Positions 34,601 to 46,172 are shown, counted from the stretch's first letter. The stretch: 64,000 nt of DNA from Antedon mediterranea (GCF_964355755.1 NC_092672.1:38374501-38438500), one strand, 5' to 3'. Notes: a model not told the origin generated them from the sequence alone. Translations and numbers: made by a program.

Positions 34601-37600
34601 TTCAAAACGTAATTTATAGATTCATGGTATGAATATTATTTTACCCTGAATAAATGTAAATGAGTTTCATTGAATTTCTAAATGAAAATTAATTTTGAGA
34701 TAAATCATTACATGCATTTGCTTTCAAAATGTTAGCATCATTCCTGACAAGGCGCAGGAAATGTTGAATGCAATAAAATTAATGATCTCTATATGGAAAT
34801 GAATTTTGAAATTGTCTGGATGAACTAAAGCTCTGTCTACACTATTTTCAATTCAATTCAAAAGACATTTATTTTCCTCCATAGCAATACAATACAAAAT
34901 AATAAACAGAAATGGCAAGGTATATTAAAAATGAAATAGATGATTGTTGGATATACAAAAGAAAAGTGAATTTAAGAAAATTGGCTATGTAAGAAGGCAT
35001 AATCCCGAGAAGATGAGGAAATCTTGTGCTGGGTATGCCTATGCAAATAAAATGGATAATTGAATAAGAGTGGAAATTAAGAGAAACAAAGACAAAAAAA
35101 CGCACACAAAAGGGAAAAAAAAAAAAAAGTACTAAATAAATTAATTAATAAATTTTAAAAAATAGATCAATCAAATTGTAGAATCAGAAAATAAAACTCA
35201 AAAACCACAGTAGATCAATGTTCAGCAGCATAAATCAAATTGCGACATTCGATCGTTGTCTTTCTAATAGTTTGACATTAGGTGTTGTTTTAATTTTTTG
35301 GAAAATAAAGAAATTGAAACAGCATTTGTAATTGGGGTGGTAAACTGTTCATCATTGATGGACCGCAGTATCTAATACTGTTTTGAAAATAATTGGTGTT
35401 GTGGATAGGTATGTGTATATCAGTTCTAGAACGTGTAGGGTAATTGTGAATAGAAAAATTCGGAATAAACATATTGTTTAAATGATTTGGAGAAGTGGAA
35501 TGCAGGGCAGAGAATACAAATTTGCCTTGTTGCATTAAGTTTATATCAATGAGTTTGAGGAGATTAAGTTTGGAAAATAAATAGGAAGAATGGGACCGCG
35601 GTGGAGCGCCAGATATAATCCTGATAGCCTTCTTTTGTATAATTTGCAGTTTACTGAGGTTGGATACGTAAGTATTGGCCCAGACAATGTTACAGTAGCT
35701 CAAATAGGGAAGAATGAGGGAGCAGTAAAGGGTTCGAAGAATATTAAGGGGTACAAATGACTATCAAACTACTTTGCCAAAAAAAGTGTGCTGTGCCCAA
35801 ATATGGTAGTGATATGCTTAAATATGGTAGTGCTTAGTATGACATCATCATGTCCATATAGTTTGATAGTGTAGACAGAGCTTAAGATAAACATAATTTC
35901 TATGTATATTTTATATGCAAATGACAATAAATAGAAGTAATTTTCCATTGATGAATTAATGACTGAATGTAATGTAACATAATAATGTTATTTGCTTGCT
36001 AAGCAGCATGAGTACCTTCGCCAATGTACACCAAAGCTGAACTGAACATTGGCTCATAATGTTCAGTATGAATAGAGTCGGTTCCAACATCAGACTCACC
36101 AACAGGCTTCTTCAAGTACATGTATTCTGGCAAGCCGCTGGTGACCTCACTGGCAACACCGCTATCAACCGTTTTTGATCTCTTCTGCTTCGACGATCTC
36201 TTCCTGCGAGGTCTTTTTGACAGCTTTGTCGATGTCACTGAGCCATCTGTAGTAGAAGATCTCCTGTACACGTACGAGGAGCGAGACGGTGGGGGCATTG
36301 GTGGGTAATCTTGAGGGCCAAAACTTGTATCTAGTTCATGCATAATATCAATCGTTACCATGGAATCATTGTCACTAATCTTTTCGGATTTTGAGTATTT
36401 CTTATGAAAATTACTGACATCTGATAGAGTTCTGTGTATTCGTTGCTGAATCAATCCATTTTCATCTTCTATATTTCTACTCTGTATACTCTCTATTTCA
36501 TGTATATCTTCTAAGGTGTGCTCGTCAGAAACCAAACTTTTTCCTGATGCAGATAAGCCCTCAGTATCCGAGTACTGTAGTGATTCATCACCGTCATTGG
36601 AATAACCAACATCATCTTCCTCCTCAACCTGATTGTAAGATCTTTCTTCCGTAACTTCAAAATCATAATCTGCTGTAGTATCAGAATGTAAACTAGGTGA
36701 CATAGTTCTTTGAAAACTTTCTGCTGTGTTATTTATCTTTTGTGACTTATTCTTGCTACTAAAGCTGCTGATAGACTGATTGTCAAGTGATCGACTGTGG
36801 TCTAGTGTTTTGCCATCTTTCAATGATTGGACTAAGTCATCTACGAGGCAGAATTTAAAAGACAAACATCATAGGCAAAACTGTGCTAGTATTAGTATTA
36901 GTATTTAGTGTTCATTATAAGTGAGTGCTAAATACAGTAGTTAGTATTTGACTACAAATATACACATTTATCATTATACATTCATTAGTGTACATGCAAA
37001 TATACAAGAAGAATATACAAACAATATATATATACAATTGAATAATATAATCAATAAAAATATTCATAAAGAAAAAATATAGACAAGAAAAAACAAATTA
37101 CAATATTAACATATATATAATATAATACTTGTTTATACTGAACAATGTTATAGTTCAGTAAAATGTATAAAAAACTCACTTTGTTTAGGTGGGTTCTTTG
37201 CTTTAATTGAGTTAGTTCCTTTCTTCTTTTGAAGTTTGATAGATTTTGTCTTTCTTGACACACCTTCTTGATTACCTAAACAAATAGAGTACAGTAAGAT
37301 CTCTTTAATACCTTATTTACTCTACCAAATCATTTCATGCATTTTTAATATTTTTAAACAGTACTTGTGTTTGCTATGAATAATTTGTATAAAAAAGAAC
37401 ATTGCTTATCAGGGCCGTAACCAGCATGATGCAAATGAGGCGCTGGAAAATATTTTGCATCTCATTAAATAACTTTATTTCATCAATATTAATTTGTAAT
37501 ATACCAGGACTTGAAGACTCCTCTTTCAAAAGTGTTTCTGCAAATTGCATAGCTCTCCTGTGTGACATGTTTTCTGCTATAGCCTCTTCTGGACTGCCTG

Positions 37601-39782
37601 ACCCCAGACCAGTATCGATCGTACTCTCTAGAGAGCGCTGTTTTCTATCTAAAATCAAATCACAAAATGCATCGTCATAACTAACATCATTGATAAATAA
37701 AAATGCGGTGAAATCACCAAAATGAACATAATGTTTGTAATAATTTAATTGGAGAATAAAATTGTCACTTTATGGCATTATTAGTTGTAATTTTGTACCC
37801 AGGGGGCCCCGGGAGACCAGTCTTGTTCACTGATTGGGCCACACGGGTAAAATATTGAAAATAACATCCAACAAGGTATAAGCTAAAATTATAATACTTT
37901 ACTACTAATAGTATTTTGTATTCATGTGTTTCCCAGACAATCTGCTAAATATTTACCTTTCCTCTTCTTAAGTTGGCCGGTGCTGTTTTGTGAAGTTGAT
38001 ACTGGTGACTGTTTTGACTCCTTTTTATCACTGGATTGTACAACTGGATAGGTCTATCGATAATAATGTTTTATATTGTACACATTTGAAAATCAAAGAA
38101 AAAAATAAAATTTTGTTTAAATAGCAGTTTTTGTGTTTAAATTGTTATCAAATTTGTATCCCTCCTTCACTGTTTCCAACATCTTTTTTCCATCAGGGAC
38201 ACAATAACTATATCCTCTTTATATAAATCATACATTTTATTGTTTCTTAGACCACAACAAATATTGTGAGTGGCACAGATTCAAAGGTCAATAAATAAAT
38301 AAATAACAATAAATTATTTCTGAAATATGGCTGTACCTGGCTGATGAGTGCATTGAGTTCCTTATCAATGCTGTCCAGTATGAAATCAGTATGGTCAACA
38401 TTGACCTTTTTGACCTCTACTCCATATTCACTTTCATCACTAAATTCAGATTCTTCTTCTTCTTCATTAGTTGATGCTTCCTCCTTGCTTTTATCTTGCT
38501 CCTCTTCATCCGTCAAGACATGGTCACTCTCAGAATGTATTTCTGGAAAACAGTTTTCAATCATGTTAAATTGTTATCAGATTTATCAAGTAAGTAAGTA
38601 AGTAATATTTATTGCTCTCCAAGAACAGTACAAATTTATAAAACAGTATAATGTAAATGAAATAAAAAGAGAAACATTAAATATAATAAAACAAGACTAA
38701 ACTAGAAAATAAGCATGGAAAGCAGGGGATGGCCCTTTAAGCCCAGAGGCTTGTTTCCAAAGGGGTTATTTCCTAAATGAATAATTAATTAACTGTTAAA
38801 CTGTGTTGGAAAAGCATCATTAATGACAATAATAATGACTATGAATGTACTTTTAAGTTGTATTATCTAAAGCTCTGTCTGACACTATCAAACTTTATGT
38901 GACAAAAAAAGTGATGTGCCCAAATATGGACATGATGATATATCACTACCATCTTTGGGCATACCACTACCATTTTGGACACATCACACTTTTTTGTCAC
39001 ATAAAGTTTGATAGTGTAGACAAGGCTTTAGTAATAATAGCATGACAAATGAGGTTGATGCCAATTAAAATAAAGATTTCATTAAATAATGAAGGTGGTT
39101 GCAGTGGTTATATTGATCTCAATTAGTTGTAATGATAATTATACATTGTGACTAGAACAAAAATGATGACAACAATAATATTATCTGGCTAACAATGAAA
39201 CGACTCCTCCTATTGACATTTGCTGCACTGATGGGAACAATATTATTTGATACTGCAGTACTTCATGGTGAACTCTACAATATTATTACTACATCTTACA
39301 CACTGGCATAGTTTATTTTTAGAGTCAGTACATCAAAGTCGTCACACATTTTCAATCCACTCACATGTGGCTCATATCATCTAATAACTGATCACTTAAA
39401 CTAATTTTACACTTGACTGACTTTAGACAACACCAACTGAAATATTACACTAACTTAATTCCACAAAACTGTATTTTAGCTGTTTTCGTTTTCTTAAAAA
39501 GCCCACTATTAAAACAATGTAATGTACAATCTACTACCTGCATTTGGTAATCTACTACCTGCATTTGGTCACTTTTTATTTTAAAGATGGCAAATCCAGA
39601 ATTGTATAATGGATTGTGGTAAATTGTCAAAAATCACATATTTAATCACAATAGATTGAGAGATTGAAGAGATCCAAAAATAAGCAGGATGTCCATGTAA
39701 TTGATGTAAATGTGAATATTCTCATACCTTCTGTTACTTCTTCCTCTTCACTCCATTCAGCCTCTGCATCAGATATTTCCAT
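28559..39782 (-). CDS. Unidentified acidic/serine-rich protein, 10 exons
   Basis: I do not recognise this gene. Ten exons joined in phase give 657 residues from an ATG at 39780-39782 (MEISDAEAEWSEEEE). The N-terminus is very acidic (runs of E/D at 38.3-38.5 kb). A conserved-looking stretch follows (DTGLGSGSPEEAIAEN, then MSHRRAMQFAETLLKEES). A lysine-rich stretch, a long S/D/E-rich region with a basic patch (RPRRKRSSKQKRSK), and three related modules containing VPSDVESVQ, IPSDLDSVK and QSVESLS come next. No membrane segment or signal peptide is visible. Six consecutive exons are phase 1-1. The last exon ends in phase 2, which fits the large exon at 18017-21212, so this may be the 5' part of the neighbouring gene. 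The composition suggests a disordered, possibly cytoskeletal or nuclear protein; that is inference only. Confidence 0.72.
28680..30896. other. Intronic AT-rich sequence
   Basis: Part of the 3.4-kb intron between exons 9 and 10 of the acidic-protein gene. No exon or clear element seen. Confidence 0.4.
30897..31133. repeat. Imperfect AT-rich tandem repeat
   Basis: Degenerate copies of TATGTCTTTAAATAATGAAT. Confidence 0.7.
31178..31302. mobile_element. AAGCTCTGTC MITE, copy 1
   Basis: Shares AAACTAGTTTGAC, the TGATGT...ATATGGTAGTGATATG core and the TTTGATAGTGTAGA terminus; one end truncated. Confidence 0.75.
32054..32155 (-). CDS. Acidic-protein gene exon 9
   Basis: Phase 1-1. Acidic: DLLNNDSDNDSGKG and SDDRHSDDEDSLL. 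Confidence 0.65.
32364..32494 (+). repeat. G-rich tandem repeat, quadruplex-prone
   Basis: About three units containing GGGGAGGGGCTGGTGGGGG with many G3-G5 runs. It is in an intron on the strand opposite the gene's RNA. Confidence 0.85.
32525..32610 (-). mobile_element. Degenerate tRNA-derived SINE candidate
   Basis: Minus strand shows AGCTTAGTAGTTTG (A-box-like) and GAGTTCAAATC (B-box-like) about 20 bases apart. Confidence 0.35.
32627..32725 (-). CDS. Acidic-protein gene exon 8
   Basis: Phase 1-1. QSVESLSNLSDST followed by FTSFFKHRQ resembles the exon 7 modules. Confidence 0.65.
33068..33295 (-). CDS. Acidic-protein gene exon 7 (two related modules)
   Basis: Phase 1-1. Two internal modules about 40 residues long share a (V/I)PSD(V/L)(E/D)SV core and end in charged FxxxxxR/K helices. 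Confidence 0.7.
33296..34827. other. Intronic sequence without recognised features
   Basis: Lies between exons 6 and 7 of the acidic-protein gene. AT-rich, no exon or repeat seen. Confidence 0.4.
34826..35884. mobile_element. AAGCTCTGTC MITE, copy 2, split by a LINE
   Basis: Left piece 34826-34845 and right piece 35760-35884 reconstitute one MITE bounded by TA. The gap is filled by a LINE fragment, with ACTAT present on both sides of the insertion. Confidence 0.75.
34846..35759 (-). mobile_element. 5'-truncated non-LTR retrotransposon (CR1/L2-like)
   Basis: On the minus strand it reads LILPYLSYCNIVWANTY, QKKAIRIISGAPPRSHSS and SKLNLLKLIDINLMQ, the C-terminal part of a LINE reverse transcriptase ORF. 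An open frame runs to 35290, followed by a 3' tail of TTGAATTGAATTG. It is flanked by ACTAT target duplications and is dead by 5' truncation. Confidence 0.85.
36016..36840 (-). CDS. Acidic-protein gene exon 6 (largest)
   Basis: Phase 1-1, 825 bases. S/D/E-rich with a basic patch RPRRKRSSKQKRSK and an LPEYMYLKKP segment. An in-frame stop lies just past the GTACTC donor; I take the donor as real because every neighbouring intron is also phase 1. Confidence 0.72.
37180..37275 (-). CDS. Acidic-protein gene exon 5
   Basis: Phase 1-1, donor GTGAGT. Lysine-rich linker (SRKTKSIKLQKKKG). Confidence 0.62.
37505..37648 (-). CDS. Acidic-protein gene exon 4
   Basis: Phase 1-1. Encodes STIDTGLGSGSPEEAIAEN and MSHRRAMQFAETLLKEES, the segment most likely to be conserved in this protein. 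Confidence 0.72.
37795..37860. repeat. Dispersed GC-rich repeat fragment
   Basis: CAGGGGGCCCCGGGAGACCA in an otherwise AT-rich intron; looks like part of a dispersed repeat. Confidence 0.3.
37957..38053 (-). CDS. Acidic-protein gene exon 3
   Basis: Phase 0 in, 1 out. Encodes a K/S/Q-rich linker ending TGQLKKRK. Confidence 0.65.
38337..38542 (-). CDS. Acidic-protein gene exon 2
   Basis: Phase 1 in, 0 out. Very acidic, ending VDHTDFILDSIDKELNALIS, a likely helix. Confidence 0.72.
38589..38775 (-). mobile_element. Retroposon 3' tail remnant
   Basis: On the minus strand an A/T-rich 3' region ends in a (TTAC)n tail (plus-strand AAGTAAGTAAGTAAGTAA). Confidence 0.4.
38868..39030. mobile_element. 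AAGCTCTGTC MITE, copy 3
   Basis: Complete copy with both termini, bounded by TA, with two ACTACCAT subrepeats. Confidence 0.85.
39031..39727. other. Intron without recognised features
   Basis: Contains only a short local duplication (ATCTACTACCTGCATTTGGT twice, about 39529-39568). Confidence 0.5.
39728..39782 (-). CDS. Acidic-protein gene exon 1 (start codon)
   Basis: ATG at 39780-39782 and donor GTATGAG after 39728; phase 1 out. Encodes MEISDAEAEWSEEEEVTE. Confidence 0.7.
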
Positions 39783-39804
39783 CTTTCAATTCAAGTCCAT
39801 TCAA
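39783..39804 (-). other. 5' UTR part of first coding exon of the acidic-protein gene
   Basis: A TTTTCAG acceptor ends just above 39804, 22 bases before the ATG, so at least one non-coding exon lies upstream. Confidence 0.5.
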
Positions 39805-40617
39805 CTGAAAATAAAACAAAATGTTAATAATCTTTAGATTCATCATCAAAATACACTCAGTACCAAATCACTTACTATAACTTTATTATATTCAATAAAT
39901 GAACAAAAGAATATTCAGATTGATAGTTTATCATCAATAAACTTTAACAAATTTGTTTCCTTCTTAAAAGAAGAAAACAGAATATCAGTAAATAAAATAT
40001 TATGATACTGATATAAATAATCTTTAAGAATGGTCTCCCATAACTTGTCTGTGTACGGTATCTCACTGAAATTAATAAACATCATGGCAAAACCAATCAT
40101 ATATATATATATATGAATTGTCTTTTGTATATTTTTTAATCAGGTAATGAAAAGATGATGTCAAATGAAGTGAAAGAAAATGACTTTATTAATGAAAATT
40201 ACACTTTTTTAGAATATTATATGCAATGTCAAGTGCACACAAGCACTATGGTAATGAATAAATTGTCATCGTCTTTATCAATTGTAATGAAAAATATTTC
40301 AGATTAAAACAAATCTATTTATTTTATATTGCACATGAAGATCTATTAATATAATTGGTGTTAGGTCCTTCATTGATATTACCAGGCTCTATGTTCCACA
40401 CATCACTACCACAAAAGGTGGACCAAAACTCTGGAATGACCTACTAATTTATAATTCTCACCAACACTCAATAAAAAAAAACTTAATCAATGTGTGTGCA
40501 GTATTTAATGCCTACAGTAGGATATCCATTAAAGGATGGAATAGTTTTTTTTTTTCAATTTTTTTCTCTGATTTATTTGCGTTGTTGTTGTAAATAGAAT
40601 TTAATAGAAAATATTAA
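39805..40617. other. AT-rich non-coding sequence
   Basis: Intron or promoter-proximal sequence of the acidic-protein gene; nothing recognised. Confidence 0.4.
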
Positions 40618-42655
40618 TCTATATATAAATTTACGTAAGGGCAAAAATCGGTAAATCGTGCGTTATTTCTAGAATGTTTACGCGATGGTATATAAAGTTG
40701 GTTCGTACTTTCGGTACTAATTTTAACCACCTGATGTAACCCTGTTTACTAATTAAATTGAGTTCGATAATTAGTTATTGACGATTAAAACGAATTTAGG
40801 TTCAAAGATTTGCCCCAAATAGGGGTGTTTTCCGATCGTGGTATACACTGTCTAATGGATGTCAATTTGAAAAATACCCGCACACAATAATACGAGGACG
40901 CTTCGCATTTTCCTATCTCCTCCTACGATAATTGTTTTTAATAGCTGAAAACCGGTTGAACAGTTCGAGTACAGCATCATGATGTTGAAGACAGGCCGAT
41001 TTTCTTTAAAAAATGCTATTTTGATACATGTAATATACGTTTTTACAAATGTATTGATTTGTGATGAATGGAACATTCCAAATTATTTGGTTTAACCATA
41101 GAGGTATAGATTTAGATTTATGGGCCCCCTTGGAGAATAAACATAAATAGTATTGCAATGCTGTACAATACTGTTAAGGTATTGTTAGATTATAAACATA
41201 TAATATACAAATAAATAAACGTTATTACTGACAGTTGCTTCTCAACGTTTGTATTAATTAATAATTTAAAAATATATAAACGTACGTAGTGGTACGTGTA
41301 TCGTTACATGTACTTTACTTTTTCAATAGTATGGAACGCCGTTTACGCAACATTTTGATGATATGAATTTTATGACGCGATATGTGAATGAAATGCATCG
41401 ATATGAATTGAATGGCGCGATATATTAATGAAATGTTTTGAATTGAATGCTTTGAATTGAATGTTTTGAATGAAATGTTTTGAATTGAATGTTTTGAATA
41501 AAATGTTTTGAACGAAATGTTTTGAACGAAATGTTTTGAATGAAATGTTTTGAATGAAATGTTTTGAATGAAATGTTTTGAATGAAATGTTTGAATTGAA
41601 TTGAAAAGTCAAACTATTGGCGGCGTATGTCATTCCCGCTCGCGATTTTGTTTTAACCTCTTGGCCCTAAGCCTGGGTACCCTCATCTCCTTTCCACGCT
41701 TCATCAATATGGATCCTTTACAAAGAATCCTAACAGACCTGAAACATTGGAATACATATTTCCGAACCCAGGTCTGTTAGGATTCTCTGTAAAGGCAGCG
41801 TGGAAAGGAGATGAGGGTACCCACGCTTAGGCCTAAGAGGTTGAGAAAAAAATCGCGAGCGAGAATGACATACGCCACCAATAGTTTGACTTTTCAATTA
41901 AATTCAAACATTTCATTCAAAACATTTCATTTAAAACATTTAATTCAAAACATTTCATTCAAAACATTTCATTCAAAACATTTCATTCAAAATATTGCAT
42001 TCAAAACAATTTATTCAAAACATTTCATTCAAAACATTTCATTCAAAACATTCAATTCAAAGCATTCAATTCAAAACATTTCATTCATATATCGCGCCAT
42101 TCAATTCCTATCGATGCATTTCATTCACATATCGCGTCATAAAATTCATATCATTGAAATGTTGCGTAAACGGCGTTCCATAGTAATAGACTATGACAGT
42201 GAGAGTTTTAACAAAGTATTAAATCGTAAATGTTTTACTGTATTTAGTGGTATTATTATTTATAGGCCTATAAAACATTTAAAACAATATTTCGTTACTG
42301 AGTGGATAAGAATATATTTTAAAATGTTTCCTCTTTGTACCTATCTTCTTCCCCCATCCCTCAACCCTTAATGTTACATACAAAACACAAATTGGGTTTG
42401 TTTAAATGAGTCCAAATAAAAAAATTTGACTCATTTTGTTTCTCTCTCGGAAGTAATTCCCAGGGTGCTAATTTTAGCTGACTACATAAATCATCGTGTA
42501 TATTTATTCGTTTCTGTAAACGACAATGTATTATAGTCCTGCAGTACGTACCTTTGAAATCTCCATTTTTTTCTCGCTGGAAAATACTGTGTATTCGAGA
42601 ACCATCTGTGGGCACGACCTAGATGGTACGCGAGCGAAGCGAGCGTGCCATCTAG
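40618..42655. mobile_element. Non-autonomous Helitron, copy 3, with nested fold-back element
   Basis: Same TCTATATATAAATTTACGTA start after an A and same CTAG end before a T as copy 1, with the terminal hairpin at about 42621-42653. About 0.85 kb of its length is a later insertion (41332-42180). Confidence 0.75.
41332..42180. mobile_element. Fold-back (long inverted repeat) element, 849 bp
   Basis: Arms of about 405 bp are inverted copies: TGGAACGCCGTTTACGCAAC at one end and its complement at the other. They contain tandem TTGAATGAAATGTTT repeats and a short loop near 41740-41775. TAGTA lies directly on both sides. No coding capacity; frames reading SFKTFHSKHFIQNI are repeat by-products. Confidence 0.88.
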
Positions 42656-43790
42656 TATACATAATTATAGAAAAATAACCAAAAACGTGAGTGAAAGTGA
42701 TTTAAAACGTTCTATTTGTTGCAATCTACTCCATGTACTACCATACAGTAATTCAAACTCTTAAATCTGTTTCTTTATATAATTGAAAATGAAGTAAACA
42801 TTTCTTCTTGTTAGAGTTTGTTCTATCCTGGTTTTATATATATTATCATAAAATCAACCTTCTGTTTGTATCTTTATTCTGCTTATCTTAAATACTGTAC
42901 ATACTTAAGTTAGAACATGTCGTGTATCTTATTTTGTAGATTACGTATGTTTGAACTTAATTCAAAATCAGGTTACCTGGTAGGTAGGCTTACCTGTCAA
43001 TACACTGTAATAAGATTACAAAGATTCAAATAACTTTATCCTTGAAAAGTTGTCAAACAGCACAAATAGAAGGCGTTAAAACTCGATAATCTTTGTCTAA
43101 ATCAATTAAATCAATATCACTCTAAATACTGTATGGCCATCACTTTTTTCTGATGATAAGAAATGCATGAAACAATTGAATGAAGGAGTGGACCAATAAT
43201 ATGTAGGAACATCGCTGCAGGGATAACGCTATATCAGCCTCCCACTGCTTTCTGGTAATCATATTTCTTTATGTTTTATCTACAGCATAGCATCACAATT
43301 AAGCCCAGCCCATACTTTAATAAACTCACCACAAAAACTTAAAATAAACTTTACATTGTATGGTGTGTGTATCTTTTTTTTTAATTATAAACATTATCTA
43401 CAAAAAACAAAAAACAAATATTAAACCTGAGATTTACTGAAATATTACATAAGTTTGAATAACTTTCTTAATAGTGCGTATAATAACTAATGTTTAAAAA
43501 TAAACACCTTTTTTATTTACACTTATTAAACCTTTACTTTTTTTGTTTTGATTGAACTTTATTATTATGAAGTAGAAATGCAACATAATAGTCTTACTGG
43601 AAGAGAACACACATAATTTGAAAGCATTCTAATATTAATGCCTTTGCCGATCTTATTTCTAAGTCATAGACTAAATATATCAAGCCGGTTTTCACAACCT
43701 CCAGATTGGAACAGTAACCAAATATCGGTGTAATCAAATTTGTTACATAAGTTGAAAAATGTTGATATGAAATAAAACAAAACAACTTAC
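42656..43790. other. AT-rich non-coding sequence
   Basis: No exon supported; a possible retroposon tail near 43015-43075. Confidence 0.35.
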
Positions 43791-44190
43791 CTAGAACTTC
43801 TTTTGTATTTAAGAATCAAAGAATTGTGATCATACTAGATTTCCTTTAAATTTGTATAGGCGTTTTTTTTTCAAATGTGTATCATCTCGCGTTACCCATG
43901 TCTGTAAGTTGACAGTCTATTTGACACGTCTACTGACCTTGTATTAATACGATGACTGTGATCGCACCGAGAGAGCTTACCAGGGTGGCGGCCAATTCAA
44001 CATAAATCCAACTGTATTTGATGAATTATGTTGAATTGCCCGCCAAAACCCTATTTTGTTATTGTAAGTACCGTATATATATAAGTATGATATACTAAAA
44101 ATACTACAATAAGAAAAACCACTGAAAAATAATACTGTACGTATAAACATTTCAAATGAAAGGAAAAAGAAGTAAACAAACAATTTTACC
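43791..44190 (-). promoter_or_regulatory. Candidate non-coding 5' exons or promoter zone for the acidic-protein gene
   Basis: Three consensus-like 5' splice sites on the minus strand (ends at 44190, 43983 and 43791; TTCTAG/GTAAGTTG is the best) lie about 4 kb above the first coding exon, which has its own 5' UTR acceptor. Their clustering suggests alternative first exons. Confidence 0.25.
43984..44044. repeat. Short perfect-stem palindrome
   Basis: GGCGGCCAATTCAACATAA faces TTATGTTGAATTGCCCGCC with about a 20-bp loop. It may be a minimal MITE. Confidence 0.6.
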
Positions 44191-45810
44191 TGCGTAAATT
44201 AAAGTAAGGTAAATATTTCTTCTTTCTTAACCAGTCTAAAGAACAGCAACAAATTTACTGAAATGTCGATACAATCTCTATTGCAGAATCTCAAGCCACA
44301 ACAATCTTCAACAACTTCAAAATATTGTGTTATTTTAAAATTGAAAGATCAAACTGTATTACTACACACAGCAACCTCTTGACTCTGACGGTATATTGAT
44401 CTAATTCTAAAATTTGAATCTGAGCGGTTACCTCCAATTCCTACAAGGTAAATATTGAACTGACGTTGAGCAAACAAAGCATTCTACACCTGATGAAAGA
44501 GATTTACGCTGGATGGTTGCTTGTTAGTTTGAACAAACAATGTTCTGATTAGATAGTTGATAGTTAAACTATTAGCAGTTTCTGATTTTTAAAGCAAATT
44601 GTTAAATTGATAATTTCTTATTTGGTGATTTAGGTCATTGTTGGTTCTGGTTGGATATTCTTTTGAGGTTTAATCATTATTTCCAATAGTATTTACTTAT
44701 TTATATCAGTCTTTGACCCTTAAACATTACTAACTAAATAATTAATATCAACTTTAATCTACAATCATAAAGATAATAGGCCTGTACCATCTTGAAAAGG
44801 TCATTTTGTAGTTATAATACAGTTACAGAAAATTCACTTTCACCAAATTAACACAAAAAAAATGTTATCACTTATAAAAAAACAAAAAAAACCATTACTA
44901 CACACATTTATATAAATAAATAATAATTTTGGTTAAAGTGAATAACTATTTTATGACATTAAAATATATACAAAACAAAAATTGTAATATAATTTTTTAG
45001 AGGAACAATATATCTTTAAAGTGCATAGCAGAATATAAAATGAACAAACTCATACTATATAATTATACCGTTTCCATAGCAACCAAACGCATCATCCTAG
45101 AATGTGATAATCACAATAAATTTAAATCAGTTTGCTGGACTATTGATGTGGAGTAGCCCCAGGCTGCATCTTGTCAGAAGGTAACTGTACTATCTTGCTG
45201 TCTTGCTGTACAATATAGTTCCACAAGAGAGTAGGCTTATTATTAATATTATTATCAGTCCACATGTAATCAATGCGCCACAGTGTTTGCCAAGCTACAA
45301 AACAGGATTTGAGGCATCTTTTGTGCTGGCTTTATAGTACAAATTTACATAGCAATACAGTAATGCATTAAATGATATCAACGGTTTAAAGATCAGTATG
45401 TAATATCTTGATTACGTTTGTCTATGCAATTTTATTCGCTTTTATTTAACATTTGACAAGTCGGCATTTGAATAAAAGTAAAAATATGTGAAAGAGGATG
45501 TCTGCGGTAATATTAAAATAGTAATAAAAATGCGAAATGTGTTTCTGCTCGGGATTAACAAATGTTTGGGGTCAAGTGAGGGTCAAGCGAGGACCACATT
45601 TGAAGTGTTTTGTAAGCTTTATGTCAGATTTACGATTCCATTTTATGTTTGAATTAAACTATTGAATTAAATATCAAACAAGTACTTATTTTGGTCTTTA
45701 GGATTTTAGTTTAAGAATCTTGATTATAATTATGACATCATTATCCTTGTCAATTCAGCAGGTAACGTTAGATATAAATACAGATCATGTTATTCAACTA
45801 TTTATTTTGT
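44191..45810. other. Intergenic AT-rich sequence
   Basis: Nothing recognised on either strand. Confidence 0.4.
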
Positions 45811-45916
45811 TAATCTCTGTCTACACTATCAAACTTTATGTGAAAAAAATATATGGACCTTGATGATGTCATATCCGAAAATATATTATGTTTGATAGTG
45901 TATAGAGTGAGATTTT
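45811..45916. mobile_element. AAGCTCTGTC MITE, copy 4
   Basis: Short copy without the internal ACTACCATATTTGGGCA repeats. Confidence 0.75.
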
Positions 45917-46029
45917 AAAATCGAGCTATATAAATTAATAATGTTGTAATGTGATGGTTTAAAATTAAATTTAAAAGCAAAGAACAATTCTGATGTCCTT
46001 ACATAAAACTAAGGTGTAAAACAAGGTGT

Positions 46030-46172
46030 AATGAATATTGATTGGTTGATAATCCCATAGGGCCTACTAAGCAATGGATTATTGATTGGTTGATAATCCC
46101 ATAGGGCCTACTAAGCAATGGATTATTGATTATTGATTGGTTGATAATCCCATAGGGCCTACTAAGCAATGG
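46030..46172. repeat. 44-52-bp tandem repeat, 3 copies
   Basis: ATTGATTGGTTGATAATCCC units ending AAGCAATGG. Confidence 0.9.

Noticed and set aside
35999-36015. Stop after GEGTHAA as the end of the acidic gene
   Set aside because: It follows a GTACTC donor, and downstream exons all continue in phase 1.
41370-42371. ORFs of FKTFHSKHFIQNIS repeats
   Set aside because: They lie in the arms of the fold-back element and mirror each other.
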